From Campylobacter sp. LR291e (GTDB lineage: Bacteria; Campylobacterota; Campylobacteria; Campylobacterales; Campylobacteraceae): 64,000 bases of DNA. Made by a program: the position numbers and the translations under genes. The stretch lies in contig NZ_VJNV01000032.1 of the NCBI RefSeq assembly GCF_008633915.1, positions 53,249 to 117,248 of the forward strand. Reading direction: 5' to 3'. The notes under the pieces are model-generated. The model did not search any database. It was not told the DNA's origin and saw only the letters and a program-made list of their open reading frames with translations. Shown piece after piece: positions 49,530 to 58,738 of this stretch (its first letter is position 1; every line of letters starts with the position of its first letter).

Positions 49530-50958
49530 AACAAGAATAGCAGGTTTTAAACTCATAAGCAGTAGGCCTAGCCTCAACCGGCCACACTTGAGTTTCAAAT
49601 TTTAAATGTTGATAATCATCTATAAAAATATCACTCATAACAGGCTTTAAAAAGGTATTGTAACGAATTAGGGCCTCTAAACTTCCTCTTAGAGTGTGAG
49701 GTAATTGTTCTATACCTTTTTCGCGAATTTCATCCAAGGTTAATTCAAATAAATTTTCATCCATAGGACCAACAGGCGTAGTTTTATTTTCTATGCCATC
49801 AAGCCCTGCCATTAACAAGCTTACAAAGGCAAGATAAGGACAAGAGGTACTATCAGGGAAACGAATTTCAATGCGAGCTGAATTTTTGCCTGTGCCATAA
49901 GGTACGCGACAACTTGCACTTCTATTTTGACAAGAATAGGTTAAAATGCAAGGTGCTTCAAAACCAGGGATAATCCTTTTGTACGAATTTGAACTTGGAT
50001 TTGTAAAGGCTGCTACACTTCTAGCATTTTTTAAAATTCCACCTATATAATGAATAGCTGTTTGGCTAAGACCTCCATAGCCATCTTTATCATAAAATAA
50101 ATTTACCCCGTCTTTCCACAAACTCATATGTACATGCATTCCATTGCCATTATCACCATATAAAGGTTTTGGCATAAAGGTAGCTGTTTTGCCATTTAAA
50201 TGAGCTACCATTTTTACTACATATTTATAAATTTGTACATTATCAGCAGCCTCAACTAAGGTGCCAAAATTTATACCAATTTCAGATTGTCCCTGTGCTA
50301 CTTCGTGGTGATGAACAAAGGTTTTAAGACCAACTTTTTCAAGAGTTTGAACCATTTCAGCTCTAATATCAACAAAAGAATCAACAGGTTGAACTGGAAA
50401 ATAACCACCCTTAGCCCTTGGTCTATGCCCTGTATTATAGCCATCAATATAGTCCTTATCATCGTTCCACTCGCCTTCTTCTGTATCTACTTCAAATTTC
50501 ATACAATTTGAACTATCTACGATTTTTACATTATCAAAGATAAAAAATTCATTTTCAGGTCCAAAATAAGCAGTATCAGCAATGCCACTATTTTTTAGAT
50601 AATTCATAGCCTTTTTTGCTATACTTCTAGGGCATTTTTCATACATTTGCCCCTTATAAATATCATAAACATCACAAAATACAACTATAGTTTGGTCGGC
50701 CGTAAAGGGGTCTAAAAACGCACTTTGTGCGTCAGGTTTTAAAATCATATCAGATTTATCAATAGGTTGCCAAGCCTTAACCGAACTTGCATCAAAAGGA
50801 ATTCCTGCTTCAAAAGTTTCCTTGCTAATAGCGTGTATATTATAGGTAATATGATGCCAAGTACCTATCATATCAGTAAAACGAAAATCAGCAAAAATTA
50901 CCTCATTTTTTTCACAAAACTTAAAAAATTCGTCAATATTATTAACAAATTTACCCAT
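49528..50958 (-). CDS. glnA: Glutamine synthetase type I
   Basis: GlnA makes glutamine from glutamate, ammonia and ATP and is the main ammonia-assimilation enzyme in Campylobacter. The 476-residue protein has [17 protein letters not shown] near the N terminus, metal-ligand motifs [11 protein letters not shown] and [10 protein letters not shown], the ATP-site [25 protein letters not shown] and RIEIRFPD. Length fits the GSI class. AAGGAG precedes the ATG. The adenylylation tyrosine region cannot be confirmed by eye ([10 protein letters not shown] is a candidate for part of the loop). It is divergent from cheZ across 262 AT-rich bases. Confidence 0.95.
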   Translation of the reverse strand: MGKFVNNIDEFFKFCEKNEVIFADFRFTDMIGTWHHITYNIHAISKETFEAGIPFDASSVKAWQPIDKSDMILKPDAQSAFLDPFTADQTIVVFCDVYDIYKGQMYEKCPRSIAKKAMNYLKNSGIADTAYFGPENEFFIFDNVKIVDSSNCMKFEVDTEEGEWNDDKDYIDGYNTGHRPRAKGGYFPVQPVDSFVDIRAEMVQTLEKVGLKTFVHHHEVAQGQSEIGINFGTLVEAADNVQIYKYVVKMVAHLNGKTATFMPKPLYGDNGNGMHVHMSLWKDGVNLFYDKDGYGGLSQTAIHYIGGILKNARSVAAFTNPSSNSYKRIIPGFEAPCILTYSCQNRSASCRVPYGTGKNSARIEIRFPDSTSCPYLAFVSLLMAGLDGIENKTTPVGPMDENLFELTLDEIREKGIEQLPHTLRGSLEALIRYNTFLKPVMSDIFIDDYQHLKFETQVWPVEARPTAYEFKTCYSC

Positions 50959-50989
50959 TTTTTACTCCTTCTAAGAATTAATTTTTAAA

Positions 50990-50995
50990 ATTGTA
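50990..50995 (-). promoter_or_regulatory. Probable -10 box for glnA
   Basis: On the minus strand GCTACAATTTT (TACAAT) lies 32 bp before the glnA ATG. The match is one base off consensus. Confidence 0.4.
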
Positions 50996-51183
50996 GCATA
51001 AAATTTTTAATTAAGCTTTAATTAAAAAAAATTTTTTACATTTTTTAAAATTTTATTTTTAAAAGTCCTTTCAAAGCCTTAAAAATAGCCTAGTAATGAA
51101 AATAATTTTTATAAAAAAGAAACAAAAGACTAATTTAATATGAAAAATATGTAAAAAATAACGACAAATTAAAATAAATAGAC

Positions 51184-51189
51184 TATAAT
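51184..51189 (+). promoter_or_regulatory. -10 box for cheZ operon
   Basis: TATAAT in GACTATAATTT lies 32 bp before the cheZ ATG; the remaining glnA-cheZ gap has no ORF or hairpin that I can see. Confidence 0.5.
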
Positions 51190-51220
51190 TTTAAGTATTA
51201 AACTATAAAAAGGGAAAGTT

Positions 51221-51928
51221 ATGACTCAAGAAGAACTTGATGCTTTAATGGAGGGAGATGTTTCTCTTGATGAAGAAAACACAGATAAGCTTGAAGATGA
51301 TGAAAGCTTGAAAGACTTGGAGGATAAGGGCGATAATGTTATGCTTGAAAATGTTAAAATCGCTGATTATTCCCCACATCCTGATGTACTTTGGCCACCT
51401 CCTCCACCAAATGACCAACACAAGGTAGTTCACCAGCTTGATGATGTGACAAAGGATAGCGAAGTAAAGGCTACTGAGTTATTAGAAAAACTTGAAAGTA
51501 TTAATAATTTCTTTGCAAATTCTGAAACCCTAATGAGTGAGTTAAATAAGGTTTTTGATAAAAATATAGAAATTTTTACTAAGCTAAATACTAAATTTCC
51601 ACATGTTGTAAGCTTTGTTGAAGCGCTTGAATTAAATAAAAATATTAAAGACAAAAGCAAGGAAATAGCTACAAATTTGCAAGATGGGCAAGATGAAGTT
51701 ATTATGGCAATGGATGCTATGCAGTATCAAGATATACATAGACAAAAAATTGAACGCGTTATTAATGTTATGAGAGCATTGAGTCGCTATATGAGTTCTT
51801 TATTTGAGGGCAAGATTGATGATAAAAAACGCGTTGGTTCAGCCGTTCATATCGAAGGGGATATAAATACTGATGTAGTAAGCAATGATGATATCGAGGC
51901 ACTGATTGCATCATTAGGACAAAAATGA
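51221..51928 (+). CDS. cheZ: CheZ-type CheY-phosphate phosphatase
   Basis: The 235-residue protein dephosphorylates CheY-P in chemotaxis. The catalytic helix reads MQYQDIHRQKIERVINVM (about residues 167-184), with the Asp and Gln of the CheZ family. The long central helix (about 85-200) would form the four-helix dimer. The C terminus SNDDIEALIASLG resembles the CheY-binding tail of classical CheZ, and the N terminus MTQEELDALM resembles the CheY-binding peptide of FliM. A Pro-rich stretch (WPPPPPN) separates the N-terminal acidic region from the core. The C. jejuni equivalent at this locus is Cj0700. It overlaps the next gene by 4 bp. Confidence 0.85.
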   Translation: MTQEELDALMEGDVSLDEENTDKLEDDESLKDLEDKGDNVMLENVKIADYSPHPDVLWPPPPPNDQHKVVHQLDDVTKDSEVKATELLEKLESINNFFANSETLMSELNKVFDKNIEIFTKLNTKFPHVVSFVEALELNKNIKDKSKEIATNLQDGQDEVIMAMDAMQYQDIHRQKIERVINVMRALSRYMSSLFEGKIDDKKRVGSAVHIEGDINTDVVSNDDIEALIASLGQK

Positions 51929-53178
51929 TTATACCCGAACTTGTCGCACCAGCGGGAAATTTTACTAAGTTAAAAATAGCCTTAGCATATGGTGCTGACG
52001 CTGTTTATGCCGGGGTTAATAATTTTTCTTTAAGGGCTAGAACAGATAGGGAATTTGATTATGATAGCTTTGAAGAGGCTATAAAATACACTCATAAAAT
52101 GGGTAAAAAAATTTATGTTACATTAAATGGCTTTTATCTAAGTGGTCAAATAGAAGGCTTAAAAAGACATATTTTAAGGCTTTATGAAATGAGGCCTGAT
52201 GCTTTTATAGTGGCGTCCTTAGGAACTATTTATTTACTTAAAGAGCTAGCCCCTGATATAAATTTACATATTTCAACTCAAGCAAATGTTTTAAATTACT
52301 TAGATGCTAAAATGTATAAAGAACTCGGGGTAAAACGCGTAGTTATAGCAAGAGAACTTGGTTTAAATGATGCAAAAATTATCAAAGAAAAAACGAATTT
52401 AGAACTTGAAGCATTTGTGCATGGGTCTATGTGTTTTGCATATTCTGGACGCTGTTTGATAAGTTCTGTGCAAAGTGGCAGGATGAGTAATAGGGGGAGT
52501 TGTGCTAATGATTGTCGCTTTAAATACGAACTTTATGCTAAAAATGAAGAAAATGGCGTTTTGTTTCGTTTAGAAGAAGATGAAGAAGGTACTCATGTGT
52601 TTAATTCTAAGGACTTAAATTTGTGTGCTTATATACAAAAAATTATGAAAGAAAATTGTATAAATGCCTTTAAAATCGAGGGTCGTACTAAAAGTGAGTA
52701 TTATGTAGCACTTACAACTCGCACCTATAAGATGGCTATAATGGATGCTTTAAATGATAGCTTTAACGCTAAAAAATATGAAAATGAAATTAATACCTTA
52801 AAAAATCGTGGTTTTACAGATGGTTATTTGATACAAAGGGCCTTTGAAAAACAAAATACTCAAAATCATTTCTCAAGCATAGAAGAAGGGACTCACCAAG
52901 TTCATGGAATTTGTGAGGATGGCAAGTTTATTAAATGCAAAGGTAAAATTGTTTTAAATACAGCTTATGAGCTTTTGACACCCTTAAATTCAAATTTAAA
53001 AGAATGTGATAATGAAATTGGTAAAATTTATAAAAAAGATGATAAATTTTTTGTTGAATTTAAAGAACTTATAACAAAAAATGGTAAAAGCATGAGTGAA
53101 ATTCATAGTGGCAATGAAAATGCTATCAAAATGCCAAGCGAAGTTAGTGAATTTAGCTTTTTAAGAAAGGAAATTTAA
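51925..53178 (+). CDS. Peptidase U32-family protein (RlhA/TrhP type)
   Basis: The 417-residue protein has the U32 signature EAFVHGSMCFAYSGRCLISS near residue 165 followed by NRGSCANDCRFKYEL; these cysteines coordinate an iron-sulfur cluster in characterised RNA-hydroxylating relatives (RlhA, TrhO/TrhP pathway). The N-terminal barrel begins PELVAPAGNFTKLKIALAYG. Although named a collagenase-type peptidase family, members studied in E. coli hydroxylate tRNA or rRNA with prephenate dependence, so an RNA-modification role is more likely. It is coupled to cheZ by ATGA and abuts purE without a gap. Confidence 0.88.
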   Translation: MIIPELVAPAGNFTKLKIALAYGADAVYAGVNNFSLRARTDREFDYDSFEEAIKYTHKMGKKIYVTLNGFYLSGQIEGLKRHILRLYEMRPDAFIVASLGTIYLLKELAPDINLHISTQANVLNYLDAKMYKELGVKRVVIARELGLNDAKIIKEKTNLELEAFVHGSMCFAYSGRCLISSVQSGRMSNRGSCANDCRFKYELYAKNEENGVLFRLEEDEEGTHVFNSKDLNLCAYIQKIMKENCINAFKIEGRTKSEYYVALTTRTYKMAIMDALNDSFNAKKYENEINTLKNRGFTDGYLIQRAFEKQNTQNHFSSIEEGTHQVHGICEDGKFIKCKGKIVLNTAYELLTPLNSNLKECDNEIGKIYKKDDKFFVEFKELITKNGKSMSEIHSGNENAIKMPSEVSEFSFLRKEI

Positions 53179-53673
53179 ATGGCTTTTGTGTCTATTATAA
53201 TGGGAAGTAAGAGTGATTATGAACTTATTACTGAAAGCGTTAAAATACTTGAAAAATTCGGAGTTAAGTATGAATTAGTAATTAGTTCAGCACACCGAAG
53301 CCCTGAAAGAACTAAAAAATATGTAAAACAAGCAGAAGATAAAGGAGCTAAGGTATTTATAGCAGTAGCAGGTATGGCAGCACATTTAGCAGGGGCTGTT
53401 GCAGCACTTACTATAAAGCCTGTAATTGGCGTACCCATGCCAGGAAGTGCTTTAGCTAGTATGGATTCATTATTTTCAACCGTGCAAATGCCAAAGGGAA
53501 TTCCAGTAGCAACCCTTGCTGTAGGTAGGGCAGGGGCTATTAATGCAGCCTATTTAGCTGTGCAAATTCTAGCCTTAAATGATGAAAATTTAGCCAATGC
53601 TTTAAGGGATGAAAGAAGTGAAAATGAGGAGAATTTGATTAAGGATTCTAAGTCTGTGGAAGTTTTATTGTAA
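53179..53673 (+). CDS. purE: N5-carboxyaminoimidazole ribonucleotide mutase
   Basis: PurE moves the carboxyl group in de novo purine synthesis. The 164-residue class I protein has IIMGSKSDYELI, VISSAHRSPERT, VAGMAAHLAGAVAA, VIGVPMPGSALASMDSLFS (ligand loop) and VGRAGAINAAYLAVQIL, all diagnostic. Length is normal. Begins immediately after the U32 gene stop. Confidence 0.96.
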   Translation: MAFVSIIMGSKSDYELITESVKILEKFGVKYELVISSAHRSPERTKKYVKQAEDKGAKVFIAVAGMAAHLAGAVAALTIKPVIGVPMPGSALASMDSLFSTVQMPKGIPVATLAVGRAGAINAAYLAVQILALNDENLANALRDERSENEENLIKDSKSVEVLL

Positions 53674-53682
53674 AGGATTTTT

Positions 53683-54288
53683 ATGCAAACTTATTTAGAA
53701 CTTGAAGAATTTTGCAAATTAGTGCATTTAAATGAGGACGTCGTTAAGGGAATGATGGCAAATGGTGCCTTAAATTTTAAAGAAGAAGATGGCAAAATTT
53801 ATATAGAGGCAAATCAAGGTACCTTTAGCGTGGTGCCAAGTTCTGTTTCAAAAAATTCAATGGTAAATTCAATGACCTTAGCAGGTGAAAGCTTTGTTGA
53901 AAAAACTATAGGAACCATTTTAAATTTGCATGAAAAGGTGCTTGATGCAAAGGATGAAACCCTTGATACTTTAAAAAATGAAAATAAATTCTTAAAAGAT
54001 GCCCTTTATTCAATGCAAGAACTTTACGATGAAGATAGAAAGACGATAGATACCTTAAATCAAGAATTAAAACACGCCAGAGAAGAGGCTGAGTTTATGA
54101 AAAGAAAATATAAATTAATGTGGAATAAAACAATGGAGGCCTTTGGTGTAAATTCTGATAAAAAAATGGCTGAAAATAAGGAAGAAAAAAATTCTAAAGA
54201 AAAAAATTCTAAAGAAGAAAATATTAAAGAAGAAGCCGAAAATATAGAAATTTTAGAAGAAAATTTAGAACAAAGTGAGCAAAAATGA
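53683..54288 (+). CDS. Conserved Campylobacter protein with coiled coil (Cj0703-like), function unknown
   Basis: The 201-residue product begins with a MerR-like helix-turn-helix-type segment ([21 protein letters not shown], quoted only to its ends), then a middle of low similarity, a predicted coiled coil (about 80-145: [40 protein letters not shown]) and a highly charged Lys/Glu tail with a 15-bp DNA repeat. I do not recognise a named family beyond its position in C. jejuni between purE and glyQ. It may be a structural or regulatory protein. It overlaps glyQ by 4 bp. Confidence 0.75.
   Translation: MQTYLELEEFCKLVHLNEDVVKGMMANGALNFKEEDGKIYIEANQGTFSVVPSSVSKNSMVNSMTLAGESFVEKTIGTILNLHEKVLDAKDETLDTLKNENKFLKDALYSMQELYDEDRKTIDTLNQELKHAREEAEFMKRKYKLMWNKTMEAFGVNSDKKMAENKEEKNSKEKNSKEENIKEEAENIEILEENLEQSEQK
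54184..54228 (+). repeat. 15-bp tandem repeat in the Cj0703-like gene
   Basis: GAAAAAAATTCTAAA occurs twice perfectly (54184-54198, 54199-54213) with a third diverged copy (54214-54228). Each unit adds five residues (KNSKE type), so copy-number change would keep the frame. Confidence 0.75.
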
Positions 54289-55145
54289 CATTTTCGCAAA
54301 TAATATTAAGTTTACAAGATTTTTGGCAAAAACAAGGATGTGCTATTATGCAGCCTTACGATATGCCAGCAGGGGCTGGTACCTTTCACCCTGCTACTTT
54401 TTTAAGAAGTTTAGGCAAAAAACCCTTTGCCACTGCGTACGTAGCCCCTAGTAGAAGGCCAACAGATGGAAGATATGGGGAAAATCCAAATCGCTTAGGG
54501 GCTTATTATCAATTTCAAGTACTCATTAAGCCAAGCCCTGATAATATCCAAGAATTGTATTTAAAAAGTATTGAAAATTTAGGTTTTGATTTAAAAAAGC
54601 ATGATATTCGTTTTATAGAAGATAACTGGGAAAGCCCAAGTCTTGGTGCGTGGGGACTTGGATGGGAAGTTTGGCTTGATGGAATGGAGATTACTCAATT
54701 TACTTATTTTCAACAAGTTGGAGGCATTGCTGTTGACTTAGTAAGTGCTGAAATTACCTATGGTTTAGAACGACTTGCTATGTATATTCAAAATGTAAAT
54801 AATGTTTATGACATAGTTTGGAATGAGTTTAATGGTGAAAAAATCACTTATAATGATATACACAAGCAAAGCGAATTTGAGTATAGTAAGTATAATTTTG
54901 AAGTAAGTAATGTAGAAATTTTAAATGAAAATTTTGAAAATGCCTATAAAGAATGTAAGCAAATTTTAGAAAAGGGCCTTGCCTTACCAGCTTATGATTA
55001 TTGTATGTTAGCAGCCCATACTTTTAATTTACTTGATGCAAGAGGGGCTATTTCAGTGGCTAAAAGGCAAGATTATATGCTTAAAATTAGAGAGCTATCA
55101 AAATCTTGTGCTAGTGTTTATAAGCAAAGCTTAAATGAGAATTAA
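54285..55145 (+). CDS. glyQ: Glycyl-tRNA synthetase alpha subunit
   Basis: The alpha subunit of the alpha2beta2 class II synthetase binds glycine and ATP. The 286-residue protein starts [20 protein letters not shown] and has [59 protein letters not shown] and [15 protein letters not shown], as expected. Length is standard. The beta subunit gene glyS is not in the window, a separation usual in Campylobacter. Confidence 0.96.
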   Translation: MTFSQIILSLQDFWQKQGCAIMQPYDMPAGAGTFHPATFLRSLGKKPFATAYVAPSRRPTDGRYGENPNRLGAYYQFQVLIKPSPDNIQELYLKSIENLGFDLKKHDIRFIEDNWESPSLGAWGLGWEVWLDGMEITQFTYFQQVGGIAVDLVSAEITYGLERLAMYIQNVNNVYDIVWNEFNGEKITYNDIHKQSEFEYSKYNFEVSNVEILNENFENAYKECKQILEKGLALPAYDYCMLAAHTFNLLDARGAISVAKRQDYMLKIRELSKSCASVYKQSLNEN

Positions 55146-55871
55146 ATGAAACTTAGTGAAATTTATAATTTTTTAGATAATTTAAGTCCCTTTGCTAACC
55201 AAGAAGAATGGGATAATAGTGGCTTGTTATTAGGTAATGAAAACGATGAGATAAAAACCATTTATTTAAGCCTTGATATAGATGAAAATTTGATTGAAAA
55301 GGCAGAAGAAAATTCTTTATTTATAACTCATCATCCTTTGATTTTTAAGGGTTTAAAGAATTTAGCCAATGATAAATACCCTAGCTTATTTATAAAAGAA
55401 ATAATTAAAAAAAATATAAGCTTGATTGTTATGCATACAAATTATGATTTATCTCATTTAAATGCGTATTTTGTGAAAGAAATTTTAGGTTATAAAAACT
55501 TTACACAGGATAAATTTTTAATATATGTAGAAGTAAATACAAGCTTTAAGACACTTTGTGATGATATAAAAAAGAGTTTAAATTTAGAAATTTTAAGAAC
55601 TAGTTTTTGTGGTAAGCAAAATATTAAAACCCTTGCAATTTGTACTGGAAGTGGGGGAGATTTGATAAATTTAGTTAAGGCTGATTGTTTTTTAAGTGGA
55701 GATTTTAAGTATCATATGGCCTTAGAAGCCATTAGCAATAAGTTAAATTTAATAGATTTAGGGCATTATGAAAGCGAGAGATATTTTGCACAAAGTTTAA
55801 AAAAATACTTGCAAAAATTGCCCTTAAAGGTTATAATATCAGTTTCAAAAAATCCATTTCAATATTTTTAA
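55146..55871 (+). CDS. Nif3-like dinuclear metal-centre protein
   Basis: The 241-residue protein has Nif3/GCH1-like family motifs: WDNSGLLLG near the N terminus, the metal-binding ITHHPLIFKGLKNL (about residues 58-71), VMHTNYDLSH with another ligand, and the C-terminal DFKYHMALEA and LGHYESE metal ligands. The family binds two metal ions and has been proposed to act in GTP cyclohydrolase I-related or regulatory roles, but no reaction is agreed. It is immediately followed by the zinc-ribbon protein, a pairing conserved in this genus. Confidence 0.87.
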   Translation: MKLSEIYNFLDNLSPFANQEEWDNSGLLLGNENDEIKTIYLSLDIDENLIEKAEENSLFITHHPLIFKGLKNLANDKYPSLFIKEIIKKNISLIVMHTNYDLSHLNAYFVKEILGYKNFTQDKFLIYVEVNTSFKTLCDDIKKSLNLEILRTSFCGKQNIKTLAICTGSGGDLINLVKADCFLSGDFKYHMALEAISNKLNLIDLGHYESERYFAQSLKKYLQKLPLKVIISVSKNPFQYF

Positions 55872-55880
55872 GGAAATTCT

Positions 55881-56792
55881 ATGAACAAGTACCTTGAACA
55901 ATTAGTGTTTTTATCAAAGATAGACCAAGAGATTGATAGCTTTGAACCAAAGATTGAAGATATTAGTAAGGCTTTAAGATTATCTGAGAATAAAATTAAT
56001 AAAATCAATACCCAGCTTTCACAAATTGATGATGAGATAAAAGACATAGAACAACAAAAGGTGCAAAATAATAATCACATAGCAGAATTTAATGCAAAAA
56101 TAAAAGAACTTTCTAAAAAAAGTGCCTTGATTAAAACAGAAAGAGAGGCAAATGCCTTAAAGGTAGAAGAAGGCATAGCAAAAGAACAATTAAAGGCTGC
56201 AGATACTGAGATAATAAGACTTGACGAGCTATTAAGCAATAAACAAGGCTTTAAAAATGAGCTTTTAGAACAAAAAACAAAGGAAGAAGAAGAATTTACA
56301 AATATTCAAACTAGCATTCAAAAACAGATTAACGATATAGAAAAAGAAAGAATGGTAGTTTATGATAAAAAAACTAAGCTTGTCGGTGATATAAATCAAA
56401 GAATGTTAAGCTTTTATGAAAAAATTCGCAAATGGGCAAAAAATACAGCTGTAATTCCTGTTCGCAAACAAGCTTGTTATGGTTGTTTTATGAGAATTTA
56501 TGATAAGACTTATTTGGATATCTTAAAGGGTGAAGAGATTGTAACTTGCCCACATTGTGGTAGAATTTTATATATTGAAGATGAAAAAGCCCATAATTTA
56601 ATTAGTAAAAAAGAAGAAAAAAAAGAAAGTAAAAGCACTAAAAAAGCTAGTACAAAGATGACTACAAATACAAAAACAGCTACAAAGGCAAAAGCTACTT
56701 CGGCAAAAAGTACTAGCAAAACTGACACTAAGAGTACAAAAAGTACAAAGAGCGTAAAAACAAGTACTAAATCAAAAAGCACAAAGAGTTGA
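55881..56792 (+). CDS. Coiled-coil zinc-ribbon protein with Lys/Ser/Thr-rich tail (Cj0706-like)
   Basis: The 303-residue protein is mostly a long coiled coil (about 10-170) followed by a C4 zinc ribbon, CYGCFMRI and CPHCGRILY (about 198-230), matching the zinc-ribbon family often beside Nif3-like genes. After it comes a 60-residue tail made almost only of Lys, Ser and Thr with some Ala (repeated KSTK, TKST, TKA), which looks nucleic-acid binding like histone H1 tails. HP0958-like relatives in Helicobacter act as flagellar RNA-binding factors, so a similar role is a reasonable inference. It overlaps waaA by 4 bp. Confidence 0.83.
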   Translation: MNKYLEQLVFLSKIDQEIDSFEPKIEDISKALRLSENKINKINTQLSQIDDEIKDIEQQKVQNNNHIAEFNAKIKELSKKSALIKTEREANALKVEEGIAKEQLKAADTEIIRLDELLSNKQGFKNELLEQKTKEEEEFTNIQTSIQKQINDIEKERMVVYDKKTKLVGDINQRMLSFYEKIRKWAKNTAVIPVRKQACYGCFMRIYDKTYLDILKGEEIVTCPHCGRILYIEDEKAHNLISKKEEKKESKSTKKASTKMTTNTKTATKAKATSAKSTSKTDTKSTKSTKSVKTSTKSKSTKS

Positions 56793-57943
56793 TTTTTTTT
56801 TATTATTTAATCTTAATCATACTTTTTATACCTTTAAGCCCCTTTATTTTCATATTTTCATTTTGTAAGGAAAAATATAAACAAAGCTTAAAGGCAAGAT
56901 TTTTTTTATATAAAAATTTAATTCAAAAAAAAGCAGATGTACATTTTCATGCTTGTTCTTATGGGGAAGTTAATAGCATTAAAGAATTAAGTTTAAATTA
57001 TGATAGTAGAATTTCAGTTATCACTCAAACGGGTTTTGATTTGGCTAAAAGTTTTTGTTCTAAGGTAAATTTTTTAGCCTTTGAGATATTTTTGCCTTTT
57101 TGGTTGAGTAAAACCAAGGTGTTAGTTATTTTTGAGGCTGAATTTTGGTTAATGCTTGTATTTATAGCAAAATTAAAAGAGGCTAAAATACTTTTAATAA
57201 ACGCTAGAATTTCTGATAATTCTTATTCTTCTTATAAAAAATTTTCTTTTTTTTATAAAAAAATTTTTTCTTATATAGATGAAATTTTTGTACAAAGTGA
57301 TAAAGATAAAACTAGATTTAGCGAACTTGGGGCAAAAAATATTAAGGTTTTTACAAATATTAAAAGCACTTTAAAAATTAATCCTAGTAAAAAATATACT
57401 AAATTTAAAGAAAAATTAATAATTTTTGCAAGTACTCATAAGGGCGAAGAAGAACTTTTATTACAAAATTTCAAGCTAGAAAAAAATGAAAAATTAATCA
57501 TAGCCCCAAGACACCCTGAACGTTTTGTGGAGGTTGAGACTTTGCTAAAGGACTTAAATTTAAGCTTTGATAAATTTTCAAATTTAAACGATATTAGCGA
57601 ATTTAATAAAGAAATTTTGCTTTTAGATAAATTAGGTGAGCTTGTAAATTTTTATGCGATTAGTGATATAGTGGTACTTTGTGGTTCTTTTATTGATAAT
57701 ATAGGAGGGCACAATCCTATAGAGGTTGCAAGTTTTGATAATGTTTTAATAAGTGGCAAATTTATACACAATCAAAAAAGTCTCTTTGAAATGGTTGAAA
57801 ATGTGTGTTTTTGTGAAAATTTACAGGACTTAAATGATTTTATACATAATTTTAAAACAAGGGCAAAATTAAAATCAAAACTAGATTTAAGCCCTATAAT
57901 GCAAAGTATTCAAGATGGTATTAATGCAAGAAAAAGCATATAA
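56789..57943 (+). CDS. waaA: 3-deoxy-D-manno-octulosonic acid (Kdo) transferase
   Basis: WaaA (KdtA) adds Kdo to lipid A precursors at the cytoplasmic face of the inner membrane. The 384-residue protein has an N-terminal anchor (YLILIILFIPLSPFIFIFS), FHACSYGEVNS with the conserved glutamate, VFEAEFWLML, LINARISDNSYSSYK and the C-terminal GGHNPIEVASF donor-binding motif. It starts with TTG overlapping the previous stop (TTGA). It is a little shorter than E. coli's 425 residues, as in Campylobacter. Confidence 0.92.
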   Translation: MIFFYYLILIILFIPLSPFIFIFSFCKEKYKQSLKARFFLYKNLIQKKADVHFHACSYGEVNSIKELSLNYDSRISVITQTGFDLAKSFCSKVNFLAFEIFLPFWLSKTKVLVIFEAEFWLMLVFIAKLKEAKILLINARISDNSYSSYKKFSFFYKKIFSYIDEIFVQSDKDKTRFSELGAKNIKVFTNIKSTLKINPSKKYTKFKEKLIIFASTHKGEEELLLQNFKLEKNEKLIIAPRHPERFVEVETLLKDLNLSFDKFSNLNDISEFNKEILLLDKLGELVNFYAISDIVVLCGSFIDNIGGHNPIEVASFDNVLISGKFIHNQKSLFEMVENVCFCENLQDLNDFIHNFKTRAKLKSKLDLSPIMQSIQDGINARKSI

Positions 57944-58676
57944 ATTACTAGCTTTGCAAGAAAAAATTTCACACTCAAAGGCAAAGGATTTAATCGATAG
58001 GGGTTTAGTGTTTGTAAATGGACAAAAAATTGCAGTTGCTAGGTCTTTATTAAATTCAAGTGTTAAATTTAAAATTAAAAAAATGCAAGATATTAAAATT
58101 ATCTTTGAAGATGAAAAAATTATAGCTGTAAATAAACCAAATTCTTTAATAAGTGAGAATTTGCAAGAACTTTTCAAAGCAAGGCTTTTAAATAGGCTTG
58201 ATAAAGAAACTAGTGGGCTTATCTTGCTTTGTAAGGATGAGAATTTTCGCCAACTTTGCATAAATGAGTTTAAAAAACAAAGAGTTTTTAAAAGCTATAT
58301 AGCCATACTTGATGGCATAATAGCCCAAGAAATTGAGATAAATGAGCCTATGTTAACTACAAAGGGTAAGAGTGGGGCTATTAGTAAAATTTCAAAACAA
58401 GGACTAGAAGCAAATTCTTTAATAATACCCTTAATGGTTGCTAAGCATAAAAGTTTGGTTAAAATTATCATTAAAACGGGTCGCACTCATCAAATTAGAC
58501 TGCATACTTCTTTTATAAAACATGGTGTTATAGGCGATGAAAAATATGCTAAAATTAAGGCTGATAGAATGTATTTGCATAGCTTTGAAATAGGGCTTTT
58601 AGATTATAAATTTAAGGCCTTGCCAGATGATAGTTTTTCAAATTTTGGTTTTGAGTTAAAAAATTTTGATTTTTAA
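57924..58676 (+). CDS. RluA-family pseudouridine synthase (Cj0708-like)
   Basis: The protein has an N-terminal S4-like region (KAYKLLALQEKISHSKAKDLI) and a catalytic domain with AVNKPNSL, the active-site motif LNRLDKETSGLILL and TGRTHQIRLHTSF. It modifies uridines in rRNA or tRNA; the site is unknown. An ATG at 57924 is used; a second in-frame ATG at 57915 would add three residues and cannot be excluded. It overlaps waaA by 20 bp. It is a second, shorter paralogue of the enzyme at 15589. Confidence 0.88.
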   Translation: MQEKAYKLLALQEKISHSKAKDLIDRGLVFVNGQKIAVARSLLNSSVKFKIKKMQDIKIIFEDEKIIAVNKPNSLISENLQELFKARLLNRLDKETSGLILLCKDENFRQLCINEFKKQRVFKSYIAILDGIIAQEIEINEPMLTTKGKSGAISKISKQGLEANSLIIPLMVAKHKSLVKIIIKTGRTHQIRLHTSFIKHGVIGDEKYAKIKADRMYLHSFEIGLLDYKFKALPDDSFSNFGFELKNFDF

Positions 58677-58738
58677 AGCTATTTAAGCAAAAATTTTATA
58701 AAATGCGAAGTTTAAAATTTTAATAAAAAAGGTAAAAA

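Noticed and set aside
56510..56782. Hydrophobic ORF on the minus strand opposite the zinc-ribbon tail
   Set aside because: It is the antisense of a Lys/Ser/Thr-rich repeat, which always yields a Leu/Phe/Val-rich shadow; no ribosome site or homology.
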